Positions 1 to 27,300 of a stretch of 64,000 nucleotides of DNA are shown here, one piece after another. The DNA comes from Eudromia elegans (lineage: Eukaryota > Chordata > Aves > Tinamiformes > Tinamidae). The DNA is taken from the NCBI GenBank assembly GCA_003342815.1, contig PTEX01000204.1, positions 1,031,371-1,095,370 on the forward strand, given 5' to 3'. Position numbers and translations under genes: made by a program. The notes under the pieces are model-generated. The model saw nothing but the letters and a program-made list of their open reading frames with translations, had not been told where the DNA came from and did no database searches. The stretch's first letter is position 1. Each line of letters begins with the position of its first letter.

Positions 1-870
1 TTGAAACAGTCCGGATTGCGGCTTGGACAGCTTGACCTGCAGTCTGTGCCTAGGGCCCTGCATTTTGCTGAGCTCTTCACTAACAGTAACCATTTGAGCA
101 GTAGCTTCAAGTGCAGATAACAGGGAAATTTAGCTCTTGGGTCAATCTGTTTTAAGCAGCTTCACTGTCAAGTAACGATTTTGCCCACGTGCAGAGGGGC
201 CCCTCCGTTGCTGAGCCGGTGCAGGGGCTCGTGCCCGCGCTGCTGCAGAGCTTCACTGTGGATCCGGCCTCGTTTTTATCCTTGTCCGGGCCCTGCCTTT
301 TTGGAGGAGCTTTGTGCCTGGCCCTGTCTGGGCTCGCCCGGAGGGGGAACTCGAGCCCCCCCGGGCTGGGTTTGGGTGCTGCTGGAGCGGCAGGCGCTGC
401 TGCTGGAGGACGGGGAGCCCCTGTGGCTTTGCTGCCCTGGGGGCCGTGGGTTTTGTGATGCTCGACCTGCCTCTTGGATGAGGCTTTTGCTTTGTTTTTC
501 TTAGCTTTGTGTGTTGGATGAGTCAGAGCGAGGAGGGCCCTGCGGTGTTAGGAAGCAGCGGGTGTCCAGCGCGCCGGCGGAGGCGTGCAGTGACTGTTGG
601 TGTCTCGCGGGATCCTCTCTGCTCTTCTGCTAAATATTTGCAAAACCCTAAGAGGCTGTTTTTACTTTCAAAAAAAAAAAAAACCAAAAACAAATGTTGT
701 TATCAGGATTTCATCTCCCAGTTACCCCAGAGAGACCTGGAGTGATTGGGACGAGCAGGAGCCGGGCTGCAGCAGACGCCTCGCGGCGCGTGCAGCAGAG
801 GTGGCAGAACCTGTCAGCGCCCCCCGTCCCGGGGAGTTTCAGTTCTCCAGACGGGAGCTGCATTCGAGCC

Positions 871-922
871 GTGTGTTAATAACACACTCGAGGAACGGCG
901 AAGGACGCCGCGTCACGCGGCG
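871..922. repeat. Two perfect short inverted repeats in the left UTR
   Basis: At 871-887 the arms GTGTGTTA and TAACACAC flank a single A. At 906-922 the arms CGCCGCG and CGCGGCG flank TCA. In the transcript the second would be a tight GC hairpin with a three-base loop. Function is unknown. Confidence 0.5.
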
Positions 923-3107
923 CTCAAAAGCGTGTCTGAAAATCAGACAGAACCCCAAACCGTGGGTGATGCTGCTGGGGAGGTGCAGGGATCACAAAGG
1001 GCTCCCGAGGCTGCCCGTCCCAAACGGGGTCGATTCAGAGCTGCCTCCGTGGTCTGAGCAGAGCCGCGCTGCTCTCGGGCTTCCAGTCCTCTTCTGGATG
1101 TCCCCAGAGCCTGGGGGCTTTACCGCTTCCTCCGGGAGATGATTCACGGTGGTGCAAGGAGAGGAAAGGAGGGGATTGATCTGTATCGTGGTGCTTTGAG
1201 GCTGCTGTGCTGTGAAATGCTCTCCAGCGGAACGGCCGCGTGACAACACATGCATCAAATACCGGTTTCCCTGACTATAAGCTCTGTTTCCTATGGGTTT
1301 GGTTTTCTTTGTATTGCATCTAGTTACAACCTCATGCAGATAAAGCTTTGCAGTCTGTTGAAGGGCACCCTTTCCTGCAAGTAAGCTGCAACTATTTTCC
1401 TGGCAGTGAGATTTTTAAATGGGAAAATGCAGAGTTATAGGAAGCTGCATAGTCGGCTCCTGAGACTCTTCTTCTCTACCACATCCAAATTTTGCTAAAT
1501 CTCGATTTTAAGATTATTCTGAGACCTGTGCAGATTCATCCATCCTTCAGTTCCTTCCTTAAGCGTGCAATAAAATTTCTTCCCTGAATAAGCTTAAATT
1601 GTCATAATTGAGTAATGGCGAAGGGAAGTCGCGGATAAGGCTTCAGCTGGTGGTAAGAGGTTTATACTTGTAATGAATCTTGGCTAAATCTGTGAAAGCA
1701 GGGCAGGGGTTTGGGGATGCGCAGGCCGTCGGATCTAGTATCGTTTAAAAAGCAACGTACCAAGTGATATATTAACAAAATGCTGTACATGCTGCTGGCT
1801 CTCTTTGGAGACATCTGCTTTCCGAACGCTGTGTCTTACTCTGCCTCTTGAACTGCTGTATTTGTACAGTGAAATGTAAAGTTCATTTGTACACGTCCTA
1901 TGGATTGTTCAATCCGACTTTTTATACTGTGGTTTAGAGGAAAAGGATTAAAAGGCCTCCATTTATAAACCTAATTTAAGAACTAGTTTCTGCAACTGTA
2001 ACAGTGGAGTGTCAGTATTTTTTTCAGAAATTTTACAGGCTTAAATTTACAGAAATTGAGTTGAGTTATACCATACAAAGGGCAGTTTTTTATTAAACAC
2101 AGTCTGCTCTGGCTATTTGTCAGGAAAGAATAGCAAGCAGTTAGGAAGGAGCTTTGCTTCTGTGCAGTGACAGAAGCCTCCGCTGGAAGGGACCATGTGA
2201 AGCTTGGCTCAAATTGGGAATTTCTGAGACGTTGAGAACAGGTGAAATGTTTGTTCTTGCAGAGTAACTGATGATTATAAACGTAATATGGTAATATCTA
2301 TGGGGTCAAATGTTGTTGGGGGGGATAACAAATCTCAACCAAGTTTTTCTTGACTTCCTGGATCCTGAATACTCGTGGCATGAGCAGCTATACAGGCAGA
2401 AGACAGCTATGTGTATAAATGTATTCTATACACATCCACCAGCCTTCGGGCACCATTATACAGCATCGTAATTAAAATATCGTATTGCAATCAGCTACTA
2501 ACTAATAAGACAGTAGATACTGAGGTTATATTTGGGGAGGAACTAGTACTTTTAGAGGCTCTTTACCTTAAGAGACACCTTTTCCCTTTCCCTCCCTCCT
2601 CCCCCCCCGTGGAAGGATTCCTTTTAGAAGTGAGATGTATTAATGTGTGTGAAGGGAAAGCTTGATTTTAATAAAATTAAATACAGCTGCTTTGGGCAGC
2701 TTCTCTCATAGACTGGCAGCTAAAAACAACTTTATGTAGTTCATTGAGCTTGGGAAAAATGTCAGATTTATGCATTTTCAGAGACAGTATAATATACTGT
2801 CCTTTACAAGCTAAACTTTTTCTATTAAAATAATTTGTGGATTATTTCACTGATATATGCAATCCTATATTCAGCTACAGCTTTGGTGGCACAGGAACTC
2901 TGGAAAAAATTGTCCCTGCGACATAAAACTTCTATTTATTGTGCTTTTCTATAGGTAAAGTGGAAAACTGAAGTTGGCTTTAAGTGTTTGCAATCTGAGA
3001 AATGATGTGAAAAAGCAGCTCAACTAAATGTACATTCTTTTCAATCTTTTCTTTTTTGTGTGAAGGCTTTTGTCTTTGTATCTTTGCATTATTTGTAAAT
3101 GAAATGT

Positions 3108-3113
3108 AATAAA
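3108..3113 (+). terminator. Polyadenylation signal AATAAA, distal end of the CRTC1-side transcript
   Basis: AATAAA is followed about 15 bases later by a T/G-rich element (TGTTTTTGTCTCTGG), the usual cleavage context. It is the last plus-strand signal before sequence quality changes, so it probably ends the upstream gene. Confidence 0.55.
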
Positions 3114-3130
3114 AGTTCAACTGTTTTTGT

Positions 3131-4264
3131 CTCTGGCTGCTTAGCTTTTTCTTACTTGGTTCTGCTTGTTGTTTGGTTTGGGATTTCAGTTTCAGTGAAA
3201 AGAAAACAAAGTTTTCAGTGTTGAAATATTAAGGTGTTTTCGGTGCTCGTGTTTAAAAGGACGCACCAACAATTGTTTTGTGTGATATCCCTGTAGCCAC
3301 AAAGCTGTTTCATAGAGGGGTTTTATGCCCTGGACTGACTGATCTGCATTTCTTCCCGTTGAGGAAAGATCAACCTCATGATTTTTCTCGTGGTAGCCTG
3401 GGACAGGAGCTGCGGATGCTCTGAGCGCAGCGATGGGGAAGCCAATGCTCCAGGGGAGCCCGTCAGCCAGACTTCTGCAGATCTTTGCTTAGGCCCTTGC
3501 CTCCAGAACGTGGAGTTCAGATGCAAAGTGCTGGGCAGACTTGAGCCCCGGTGGAAGTGCAGCTCTTGTTGCAGGGCAGCGTGCTGGAGGAGAGCAGAAC
3601 TTCTGGTTTGCGTGTCTGGCAACACAGAAGACAGGGCCTGTCCACGGGCACTGCACAGACTTAACGTGGAGCCTCATTCTGGAAGGCAGCTTAGCAGTGC
3701 TGATTTACAAGCAGTTTTCAGCAGGAACCACCTTGGTAATGAAGCGAGGAGCAAGCTCCAGGATAATGGGCCTGAAAGGCTTTCCTGCAGCATCTTGCAA
3801 CGTGGGGCGTTTACTGAATTTCTCTGCAGGCAAATGAGAAGGCTGTGAGCTTTGTTTCTCTGGAAAAGACTGGGCAGCAGCTCAGGTCACCGAATACCAA
3901 AGCCCTTGTGGTGCATCTGTGCAATCAGCTCAGGTGAGCACCTGTGATACCAATAGCTTCGTTTCCCCACTTTCTCCCTGTCTTTTTTTCTCCCTCTTTT
4001 TCTTGTTTTGGCTTTCTGGCACAGTGTCCTAAGACAACCCTACCCTGAAGCCTATTTTTCATTCTGAAACTGGCTGCCACAATCTGGTGGAACAGGGTGG
4101 TAGTAGAAGGAGTTTCCTGGATGAAAGATCCAATGCTTAAAACGTTACTAACCAGCTGAGGAGGCTGCAGAAGAACCACAGCTTGCAGCTTATGAGGACT
4201 TCTTTGTTACACAGTCCCATGAGAAGTGTTTTGGAAGAAGAAACAGCAAAATGCATGGAACCAA
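3131..4264. other. Convergent intergenic gap between CRTC1-side 3' end and COMP 3' end
   Basis: No recognisable gene. It contains open frames of up to 156 codons on the plus strand (3378-3848), but these match nothing recognised and have open frames opposite them on the other strand, typical of moderately GC-rich non-coding DNA. It separates two 3' ends that face each other. Confidence 0.5.
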
Positions 4265-4789
4265 GTAAAGTGTACTAGAGTATTTATTATCCAACATTCC
4301 AGAACAAAGATCCTCTCCTTAAAGTGCTTTTTTTCTTTTTTAATGTTTTGTGAGCAGCTTGGATGTAGGCTGCTCTTGCAACGTGCCTTTCTCACCAGCA
4401 CTGAGTTTGGTTTGCAGTAGGTCTTCAAAAGAATAATACACACTCTTGAGAGCCTCCAAGGAAGGGAACGATTCCTGGGCCACATCCATGCTAAACTCCA
4501 ATTCCAGCTACTGCTGGTTGCTCCTCAGCACCTCTTTTTCCCATGCAGTGTAGAGAGCTAGTGTTTACAGCAGCATAGGCTTCTATTTACACTTGATGTC
4601 TACACCTCTGCGATTGCACTTGGTTTTCATAGCATTTAAAGAAAGTTGCTGCTTTAGAAAAGATGCCAGAGAATGCAGTGAGTGTGCAGAGTGCAGTGGT
4701 ATGTTACTTACAGTTCTTCATACAGTATACCAGAGCAATAGTGGGGCAGCGGGGCGCTTTCATTAAAGCAGGTGTTGCTGGACAGACAT
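4265..4789 (-). other. COMP: COMP 3' UTR with polyadenylation signal
   Basis: This follows the COMP TAA stop (4790-4792) on the minus strand. The first AATAAA in that direction is at 4283-4288, giving a 3' UTR of roughly 520 bases. The cleavage site is an estimate. No other element is evident. Confidence 0.55.
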
Positions 4790-18477
<13,688 letters not shown>

Positions 18478-18583
18478 CTTTGCATCTACAAGCAGTCTGG
18501 ATGCACAGGCTTCTCTTGCAAGGAATTTTTAACCTGCAGGTTTGTTTCTGCTCCCCATTAGTGTCTGTGGTTTGCTATTTATG
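18478..18583 (-). promoter_or_regulatory. COMP: COMP 5' UTR and TATA-type promoter candidate
   Basis: On the minus strand a TATA-like CATAAATAG lies at 18575-18583, about 100 bases before the ATG. This predicts a start site near 18545-18550 and a 5' UTR of about 70 bases. The surroundings are AT-rich with no CpG island, as expected for a tissue-restricted matrix gene. Confidence 0.4.
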
Positions 18584-19165
18584 AAGTTGCATTCCTTCCC
18601 CTGAAGTTCTTATTCTCTGATGCTGGACGAGGGGTGGACGTCATTTCTGGCTGCTAGTCCACAGAGAACGGTACAAAAGTAAACAATATGAGAAAGTCAT
18701 CAGCAGTAGTTTAATTTTTTTTTCTTTTTTCTTCTTTTTTTTTTTTTAGTCTAGCATGCACCAAAATAGGTCAGAAAATTCCAGAATTAAATGGATTCTT
18801 TTGGAATCAGAGTTTTTATTTCTTCTTCATAGACATAGGATAGACAGATGACTCATAGACCTATCCCTCGCAGTCTTTTCCTTCTAAAACTGCTCACAGA
18901 AGCTATGGGACATCTGGACTTCACCAGAATTTCAGAAAAGGCTCTTTAAACTCCCAAAAGACAATTCAAGCACTCATGTTCAGGGGTAGAGTTATCGAAA
19001 CAGCTTCTAGCTCCAGAGAGAAACTATTTCATCGTATTTCAGAAATGGATCAGCCAAAGGCACTAGCCCTTGGGGACAGATGCTCTGATTGTCCCTGCTG
19101 GGGTTTCTAGGGGCAGGACGCAGCACAGCAGTGACTTTGCTGTTCCTGGTCTGAAGGAACGAGCC

Positions 19166-19215
19166 TCAATCCAACACTTTCCATCAGTCAGTCTCAATCC
19201 AGCACCTTCCATCAG
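19166..19215. repeat. Imperfect 28-bp period duplication
   Basis: TCAATCCAACACTTTCCATC and TCAATCCAGCACCTTCCATC occur 28 bp apart (19166 and 19194) with two mismatches, a small tandem duplication in the region upstream of COMP. Confidence 0.6.
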
Positions 19216-21119
19216 AAGACACAGAGCGGATTGAGAAATCCACTTAGAGCAGCCAAAGAAAACCTGTTCGTACAAGAGTCTTGAGCTAGTACATCAAAGA
19301 AACTGCACGTATAACCATAACCTGTAAAAAGGTTAGTCTGTGGAAAAAAAGACCAATGAAATATTCTTATTCTCATATTCTCACTGCTCAGTTGTGAAAT
19401 GTGGCAGCACGATGATCATCCAACATCCTTGGGGACACCACAAACAGGAAAGGCACAGAGAACAGCAGATCAATCTTTAAGCCGTTATAGCAGCGGGATC
19501 CTTGCATATTTACATGACCTTGTTTTCTAGCTTTGGCTTCAGAGACCTCCCATGTTCAGAAAAAGACTTTTCATCCCTGCGGCCATGCAGTTTGAGGGTA
19601 ACTGTGCAGTCTTGTCCTCACTGGTGGGCATGCAAGCATATCCCCAGAGAAAGCCACCAAACACTAGTTTTATACTGCAGGAGAGTTTACATTTCCTTGC
19701 AGCAGTGCAATGTTCGTACTAAAATTAAAGGTAATCATCTAGGTGATTCTGCTCGTCTCGAACATGTCATCCACAACACACACCACGAGTGACTTCTTGC
19801 TGTGAACCCAAAGGTAGAAGCCAGCAGTGCCTGCTTGTTACTGGGGTGAATATAAGTGGTTTAGCTGGAACTCAGCACACCTGCACTTCACAATTCTCAA
19901 CATTTCTGGGTCCTTCTTGATGAGTCAAAAGCATGCCAACTATTACTGAAGATATGACAATAATGTTTCTCCCAGTGATGCTCTGGGAAATATTGATAAT
20001 TTTTACTTTCTAGCCATGAATGGGGGAGGAATGAAAGCTGCACCCAGTCTGCAGAGACCAAGTCCTTGCTCCCCCACCTTATGTTTGAAGATGCTGTTGT
20101 CAAACAGCACAGCTCGGCTCACGTGCCTCTGTACCTTGCCGAGTGCCTTAGCCAGGGACTGCACAGAGACAGAATAATGCTTCTGATTGCCCACTTAATC
20201 TAAGCAAAATGAGGCAGAGCATATTCAGTCTGAATTAGAGCAATTATAAGTAGTTGAACAATTAGGGCTTTTGGATACGAAGGCAGTGATCAGATGTCTT
20301 CATGCTCTATTTTTCCAGAAACCCAAGACCGTTTCTCTTTGGTCTGCAACAGTTTCTGGAATCACTTCTGCTCATTGATGGTAGCAAAATAACTGTACGA
20401 AGAAACACGCAGCTAGATTCCACACAGCCTTCTGGAGTTGAGCAAGACACGGTGTCTCCACAGGGTGAGGTCATTCCTACCCTTATTTTCCTTGGAATCA
20501 TTCTATGTCTTTCTATATTCAGATCTGAGGACTAGAAATCCCTGTAAATCACCGCTCTCAAACACACAGTAGTGGATCAGAAAGTGTTCAGTCAGAGTTT
20601 GGCCATCTTGGAGGCCAGCATCTGTTTAAAAAGGCCAAATTAAAAATAAGTTAATAGATCTTGAACTTGTTATTATCTGCTGTGGAAAATATCTTCCAGA
20701 TTTGTTAATATTACTTTTTTAAGAATTACTGATACCAAAAAAAAAAAAGAAGAAGGCACGAACCAGTAGCTAGTATTTATTTAGGCTTCAGTGTAACAAT
20801 ATTTTTGAACTCCTTACAGTGCCAGGATAGTTACACCTTTTTCCCTGGAATTGAAATCACAAGTGAAACTAGCACACAAACAGACAACAAAAAGGAAAGC
20901 TCATGCTAATTTCAAGTTTAAATATTTTCCATTTCTGTGTTTTTAACTAATGTTTGCCAAGTGAAGGACAAAAGTCAGAAGGAAAAAGTGATTTCTTTCA
21001 ATCTTGTAAGGTCAAATTCTAAAAATAAGTGGAAAACACCTACACCCTCTGAAATAGTTTGCTAAGTGGTTTACAGGGTTTCTTATACACCTATGGCCAT
21101 AACAGAACAAATCATGTAA

Positions 21120-21305
21120 AAGATGACTGGAAGGGACTTCAAAAGTCATCGTCTCCATCTTTTCCCAATACAAGATCAATAGCACTTTCACTATTCTTTA
21201 CTAAGGTTTCTCTACCCTGTTCTTAAAAGCCTCCCCGGATGGGAGAGAAGACACACAATGACACAGAAGATGCCTTACCTGTTCTGCTCAACTGCAGTGC
21301 TACAT
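21120..21305 (-). mobile_element. Old, diverged CR1 LINE fragment
   Basis: Read on the plus strand it follows the order of a reversed CR1 3' region: TGGAAGGGACTTCAAAAGTC, then a diverged segment, TTCTTAAAAGCCTCCCCGGA with TGGGAGAG, and finally an equivalent of the 'acctgttccagtgct' segment (ACCTGTTCTGCTCAACTGCA). Similarity is patchy, so the copy is old and its limits are approximate. A weak CR1-like tail also occurs near 21958-21980 but is too short to call. Confidence 0.4.
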
Positions 21306-24300
21306 CTGAAGTTGAATTCACCTGACATACTTACAATATTCATCTGTATTCCACTCATTATCAACTGGCTGATCAGTAAGAAGCCTAATAACTCAGAATT
21401 TTACAGCTTGGTAAAGAACACTTGCAAATTCCTAAGATATCCATGGTGCAAAGGACTGAGCGGTGAGAACTTTGATGTCCTACAGCCAACAGACGCTACA
21501 GTTTTGTCCTACCTTTCTAGTATGTGCTTCCAGCCAAAGCAAAACAAGCAAACCCTGTTATTTTTGTAATATTTTGAAAATCAAGATTTTACAGCTTGAT
21601 TATGTACACCACTTATTTCATCCGTTGCTAAAACACAGTCTCAACAAACAGGATTCCTGAGTGATCTGTACTTAGAACTATTTGCAAGGCAGAGGTAACA
21701 AAGTTTAGGTATAACTTTTAAACAGTAGCACTAATACTTCGTGGAAGGCAGATGCATTATCAGAGATAACCACCTAGAGCAAACCAGGTTATATAGGAAC
21801 TCCGTCAGTGAGCAGGTACCAGCATCCCGTCCCTGGCCAGCAAGCAAGACGCAGTATCGCGGCAGGGCCGAGCTTGGTTGCGTGTTTGAAGAGTTACAGC
21901 TTGCCGCAGTCTGGTTCGTGTCTCCCGCTTCAATTCCCTCCAAGAAGCAAGATCATTTTGTGACTCTGTGATTCTGTAACTCAGGGCACTATTAAAGCTC
22001 TAGACCTAGGCTCAAGTGTAGCCTCAAGCTAAAGGGCGGGGGTTGTGGACTGGAGATCTCGGATGAGGTGATGAGGCTGGTCGGGCCAGTCAAGGCCGAT
22101 AGTGCCCTCAGGGCTGGCTTGGTTAACGTGGGACCTTCCTCAGCTGCACTTGATGCAGCACATTCCTTGCAGCACACCTGGCACAACAAGGAAACACGGA
22201 GTAGATTTCCTTCTCCCTGACTGGTTTCTGAAGCCCTGGAGTTTTCTCTCTGCCCAGAATGAAAACCTGATATATTTTACGATAAACATAATATCACCTT
22301 GGATGCTGTGCTCTATTTAAAATGCATTCTAGTGCTTCCAGTGCCTTGATGGATTCTGATACTGCAATTTCTTTGTCATCTGTGGAAAGATCACAGCACT
22401 GTCAAATGTTCTGCAATTCTAGGTCTCGCACTGATAATCCTACAGTTTCTAAAATGCCTCAGACATGGTGTCAACCTAATCTGAAGAAATCTGAAAATAC
22501 CTCAAACTAAAACTCTACTTAGAAAACAGAGGGCAGGAGGCCAAAGGGATTTTATAAGCCCCAAAATGTCCTATGAGCCCTCCTTCAGTTTTACTTTGCC
22601 TCTCATTTAAGCTCCCAAAGACAAACTGTGAGGAATCAGAAGCCCAAGGGGTGGAAAAGCAGTGGCACGCTCACATCAAGAGCAGCTTCTCCCATCCTTC
22701 CCTTCTTCTCCCTGTAATGAGGCTTGCAGATGGGGGTGTAAAATACTGCCAGAGCTCCTACTCGCCATCGCCACCCTGCTCAAAACTATTCCCTAGCATA
22801 TGTTGTAATCATACGCCCAGGAGGGTTGTTAAAGGCCTTACAGGAAACATCTCACATTTTTTCCCTTACTATTCATGCCATTTTCTATCAGGGACAATAA
22901 AGACTTCTAACACTGGATTAAACTCATTTGCAACAATGAGCTACTATTGCTCCAGGAGCCAGCGGGAGCTCAGACTCATTGAGGGAACTGGGAATAATTA
23001 ACTGAATTGTACTGGAAAAAAAGGAGAAGACTGAAGGCTGTTTTGACCAAGAGAGATGCAAACTGATGCTATGGTTAAGCCATCATGTCTCGCTGGGAAT
23101 TATTGTTGGGAGTATCATTAATGCTTGGAGTATGCAGGGGTTTTTTTCAGTAAAACTGCTTTGGCCGTGGTCTCCTTTTTGGTTTTTGCTACTAAAAGAC
23201 AGAGTCATAATGACAATAACACAGTTTTACTGATTGCTTTCACTCGTTGCTCAATATGTAACTAAGTCCCTTCCCAAAACTCTCAGGGATGGCAAAGCTT
23301 TATAACAAAGGCCGTTATAACAGGCTGGCGTTTCTTTTCCTCTAAATGATGTATATAATCCATCCCTGTGGTCAAACCTTCTATTGTGTAATCGAGGGGT
23401 CTTCAGCAGTAGTGTAAACAGGAATTGTCTCATTACAGAAGGGACTGGAAGTGCTCAGGGCGCTGAGATCACGCATGTAGGTGGGCAGACAGCACGTACA
23501 CTTTTTAATGGGCTACGGACCTCTCTCAGGGAGCACTGAGGTGCTTTTGATCATTTACAAAACTTATTAACTCAAGAGAAGCATCTGCTATTGACCCCTT
23601 CATAGGCAGAATAGTGAACTTAAGGGACCCTGAATATCTACTCTGATACGTTGCTGGAACTGTCTGCACATGGTTAGTTCAGTAGCTATACATAAATGCA
23701 CATACTGTGTATAAATTATACTATTTCTGCACTGTGTATATAAGTTTTACACAAACCAGTATTTGCTGTCCTCAAATTACTGCCTTGCAGCCACAAGCTG
23801 GCACATGCCATTAGTCCTCTGCCGCACAACTTCAAAAAAAGTTCGTGTTTCCACAGTGCCTTTCAGCAAGGAAGATCCCACCGAACCTGACAATCTATTC
23901 ATACCTAATACCACCCCAACACAGACACCTTTGGGACAGAGCGCACTGCCAAGTACATAACAGAGTGCAGAACAGCAGAAAGAAGGAAACATTTTGGCTT
24001 GGCGCTCCAGAGCAAACCTCCCTTTTTATGGAGACAGCCAAGGAATGGTCAGCATCCATTCGCAGGAGACAGCTCTGTGCTTTCTACGGTCAGATCCTAA
24101 AGACCCGCAGAGAAAAGGTGAATTTCACAGTTTATTCTACCTCAGAAGTATGAAGTGGTAAGTTACCTTTTCCAACACGTTGAACCAGCAGTTCTGTAAC
24201 TGTGTTCACACAGAGCACAAAGCTGTCCTTTCTGTAGGGATCTCAAGGGAACATGGAGAAATATTCCATGCCAGAAGTTATATTAAGTGAAGCAGTTCAG

Positions 24301-27300
24301 GCCTCTTGGACACATGCAGCAAAAAGCTGTAGCTTTTTAATAAGTGTTGATTCAAGATCAACGATAGTTCTCTTGACACTTCCGCTTTCACTGACTGTAA
24401 CAGGAGCCATTTTTCTTCCCATTTGCTCATTTTCACATAACCTCTCCATATCATTTAGCTCTACTGCTTACATTAAAAATAACCCCACCATAAAACAGAA
24501 GGAAGAGATCTACCACAATTTAACAGCTGGAAATAAGCAAAAGCAGCACCAAGCTATCAGGTCTTCTCAGGACACTGGTGATCAGCAGACCACTGCTGAG
24601 GTACTCCGTAGCAATACAAGCTGCAGTCAGCTGTCACATGAGAGGTAACCCTTTTTCAGCGCTGAAAAGGAGAATTATCTTGTACAAAGAAGAAAGGAGA
24701 GATCACATTGAACTAACTTAATATCTTTCACATCACCACTGGCTGAGGGGATGCTGAAAGAGCCAGGTTGGGAATCTAATCTACCAATCTAATCTCCAAA
24801 TTAAATTCTTCAAAACACTGGATGGGAGAGGGAAAGAGGGCAAAGAAGCTGATCACTAGATGCAATACTCCATACTTGAGGAGGAGACCACAGACTTAAA
24901 TCCAGCTTTAATGTGAGTAGTTTAATACTTACAAGCAGAAATACAACTTTTCTTGAGCAAGTGAATTGGGGGGAAAAAAGTCTTCAGGAATCAATGATGA
25001 AAATTCTTCTGGTGTAGGTGCTTCCTTCAGTTGCCATGAGATCACGATGACTGGGAGTTTCGTGGAGGGCACAAAGAATGGAGACATACATGAAGTGCTG
25101 ACAGGTTGTCAAGGCTGTACTCTAAAGTTATCTCATTATCCATATGTAAAATGAGAATCTTGAATATGAAAAAAAAGGGTTATTGTTTTAGCAGAGCCTT
25201 AATATTCCACACGCAAAAAAAAAACATTCTTCCTCTTATGATGGTGGTAGACAGGAACATTGTCATTCCAAATTTTAAGCTTATACTCCGCTTCAACTCA
25301 TTTGTGACTTTTGTTAGAATTTGAGCAAACAAGAATGAATATCCTTCCTGGAAACTCTTTTTCAGGTCCTTGTTCCCCAGTCTTGACCATCAAAGGGCAT
25401 CCACTCAAGGATGAGCACAGAATGATAAACCCAGTGCCTTCAAGACAGACCCCATTATATCACAGCAAATCTTCCACGCTGCTGCCCCCTTCCAGGATTT
25501 GCCTGAGGCATTCCATAGGCACTCTGTCAAAGATAATTACAGCTGTCATAGGAATGAAAAGACAAAAATGTTCCCAGGCCCACGCTCCGGAGGTGGGGAA
25601 GGACAGTTACCGTCCTCAGAAGCAGGAGCACTTTGTCTCTCTCAAAAGAGAAATCTCATCTGATGGAGAGGCGAGGTTTCAAATCGAAATGGGAGCACAG
25701 GCCTAGGCAGCTGAGCACTCGTGTACACTTGGTTAGATAACAGCATTAAATACTCAGCTGCTCTCATGCAAAAGGCCCCCACTCAGGCCTCAAAGCAGAC
25801 AGGTAATGTTACCCAAGTTGCAGCTTCCTCCATGCTGAGGGAGATATAATGTCTGTGCTACCTGGCCAAAACCTATAGAAAGTTCTTAGCAGCTAGAAGT
25901 CAAAAGAATCATCTCAAGAGGTCTATTAATATTTAAGCAGTTTCATTTGTGAAACTGTTTGTTCCACCAACTGCTTGTTTCACTGACTGTGGAAGCAAAG
26001 TAGCTACTGGCTACTAAACGCATGCTTTTCCTGGCACATAAACTGTCGCTCTATCTTACCATACATCTCTTGTCACAAGCACATTCTATTTTCATAACCT
26101 TTGAGACATTACGGATTATGTCTCTATTTGAAATCTGTGCTTCTTTGTACATCATTTATAAACTCAGAGGAAAATTCAACATCATCCAGACCATGTTTTC
26201 TTTTTTTTCCCCCCCAGAGAAATGGAAAAATGGCAGGGATGTACACAGGCTCACAAGTGGTGGGAAGTTCTCCAGAACGATGGAGTCTGGAGGCTGATCC
26301 AAACCCCCTGAGTTTTCAAGAAAATATCAGACCAGAAATCTCAGAGGAATGAACTGGCTCTGGAGATTTCTGGCAATTCCTTTTCCTGGCCCCACCCAAA
26401 GCTGAAGAAGCAGCCACAAAAGCAAAAGGAATAATTTTTTCTCAATATTTTTCAGTGCCACGGACTGGATAAAGATCCAGAGTTGTTCCTTATTTCATTT
26501 AAACTGCTCTTTCCATCCAAAGATCGCAAGGACACATACCCTGACTGGTTGCAACAGTCACAGAACTACTCTAATTTTAATTCCACATGGAAACCAGAAG
26601 TTTGGTCCTCTGTATTTTTGCAACGCTTCCTTCAGCAAAGGCCAATTGCTTTTGGCTAGTGGAGCAGGCAGTTTCTTCCATTAACCTTTACTCAAGCCAA
26701 AACACTTTGGGTGTAAGCGACATCAAGTTCCTGAGACAATAACGGCCAGAGAAATACCTATCATGAGAGTGGAATCTGAGAGCTCTCCCTAAACTCCAGC
26801 TGCCTTGCCTCTCCTTGACATCGTTTCAGTCTTTGAATGCTCTCTGCACAAGTCATTACACCCTCCAATACTTCTTCCAGGAAAGTGCACACAATTCCAG
26901 GAACCCCACGCCTCAGGTGAATAAATAGCAACCGCAAGAAAGCAACTTTCTACTGGCAAGGCTGGAGACGATGTTGAAAGGGTGAGGGTCTCTATATACA
27001 AATGCAGTAAAGGTTACAGCAAAGGCCTACGTTTCCCAAGGAAATCAAGTATCGATGCATGGCTTGGATAGGAGACCTTCTGGAAAGAGTAATGAACATG
27101 TCTAACCCTGTATACTCAGCAAAATCTGATCTCACCGCCTGAGATCATTTGCTGGCTTCAAGTCACATCTGGGAGTTACTCCTCACATAGGGGGAAGGAA
27201 CGTTCTAAGGAGATCCAAGTTTGACTTCTAAATCTCCCTATGAAACAGGAGCTTTGGCCATTGAGTACTGCAGGTGCCCCCTCTTTTTATTTTTTTTTCC

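Larger units (their letters stand above)
1..3130 (+). other. CRTC1: 3' UTR of the upstream plus-strand gene, probably CRTC1
   Basis: No frame here resembles a known protein and stops are frequent. The block ends in a good polyadenylation signal (3108-3113) followed by a T/G-rich stretch. In vertebrates the plus-strand neighbour converging on COMP is CRTC1, a CREB coactivator, so this is most simply its long 3' UTR. The CRTC1 C-terminus was looked for in the first 500 bases and not found, so the stop codon should lie just left of the window. Two earlier AATAAA hexamers (1569-1574, 2670-2675) could give shorter UTRs. Bases about 180-600 and 730-1100 are GC-rich; the rest is AT-rich with T/A runs. 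The gene name rests on synteny only. Confidence 0.5.

Noticed and set aside
1-500. CRTC1 C-terminal coding exon at the left edge
   Set aside because: The first 500 bases were read in three plus frames for the conserved CRTC ending (TFRMDRL) and it was not found, so only a 3' UTR is claimed.
3378-3848. 156-codon open frame between the CRTC1-side and COMP 3' ends
   Set aside because: No recognised domain, open frames on the opposite strand over the same bases, and no splice or promoter signal that would make it a gene.
21900-21980. CR1-like tail GTGACTCTGTGATTCTGTAAC
   Set aside because: Only the terminal octamer-like repeat resembles CR1. The preceding 150 bp do not follow the element, so it was not called.
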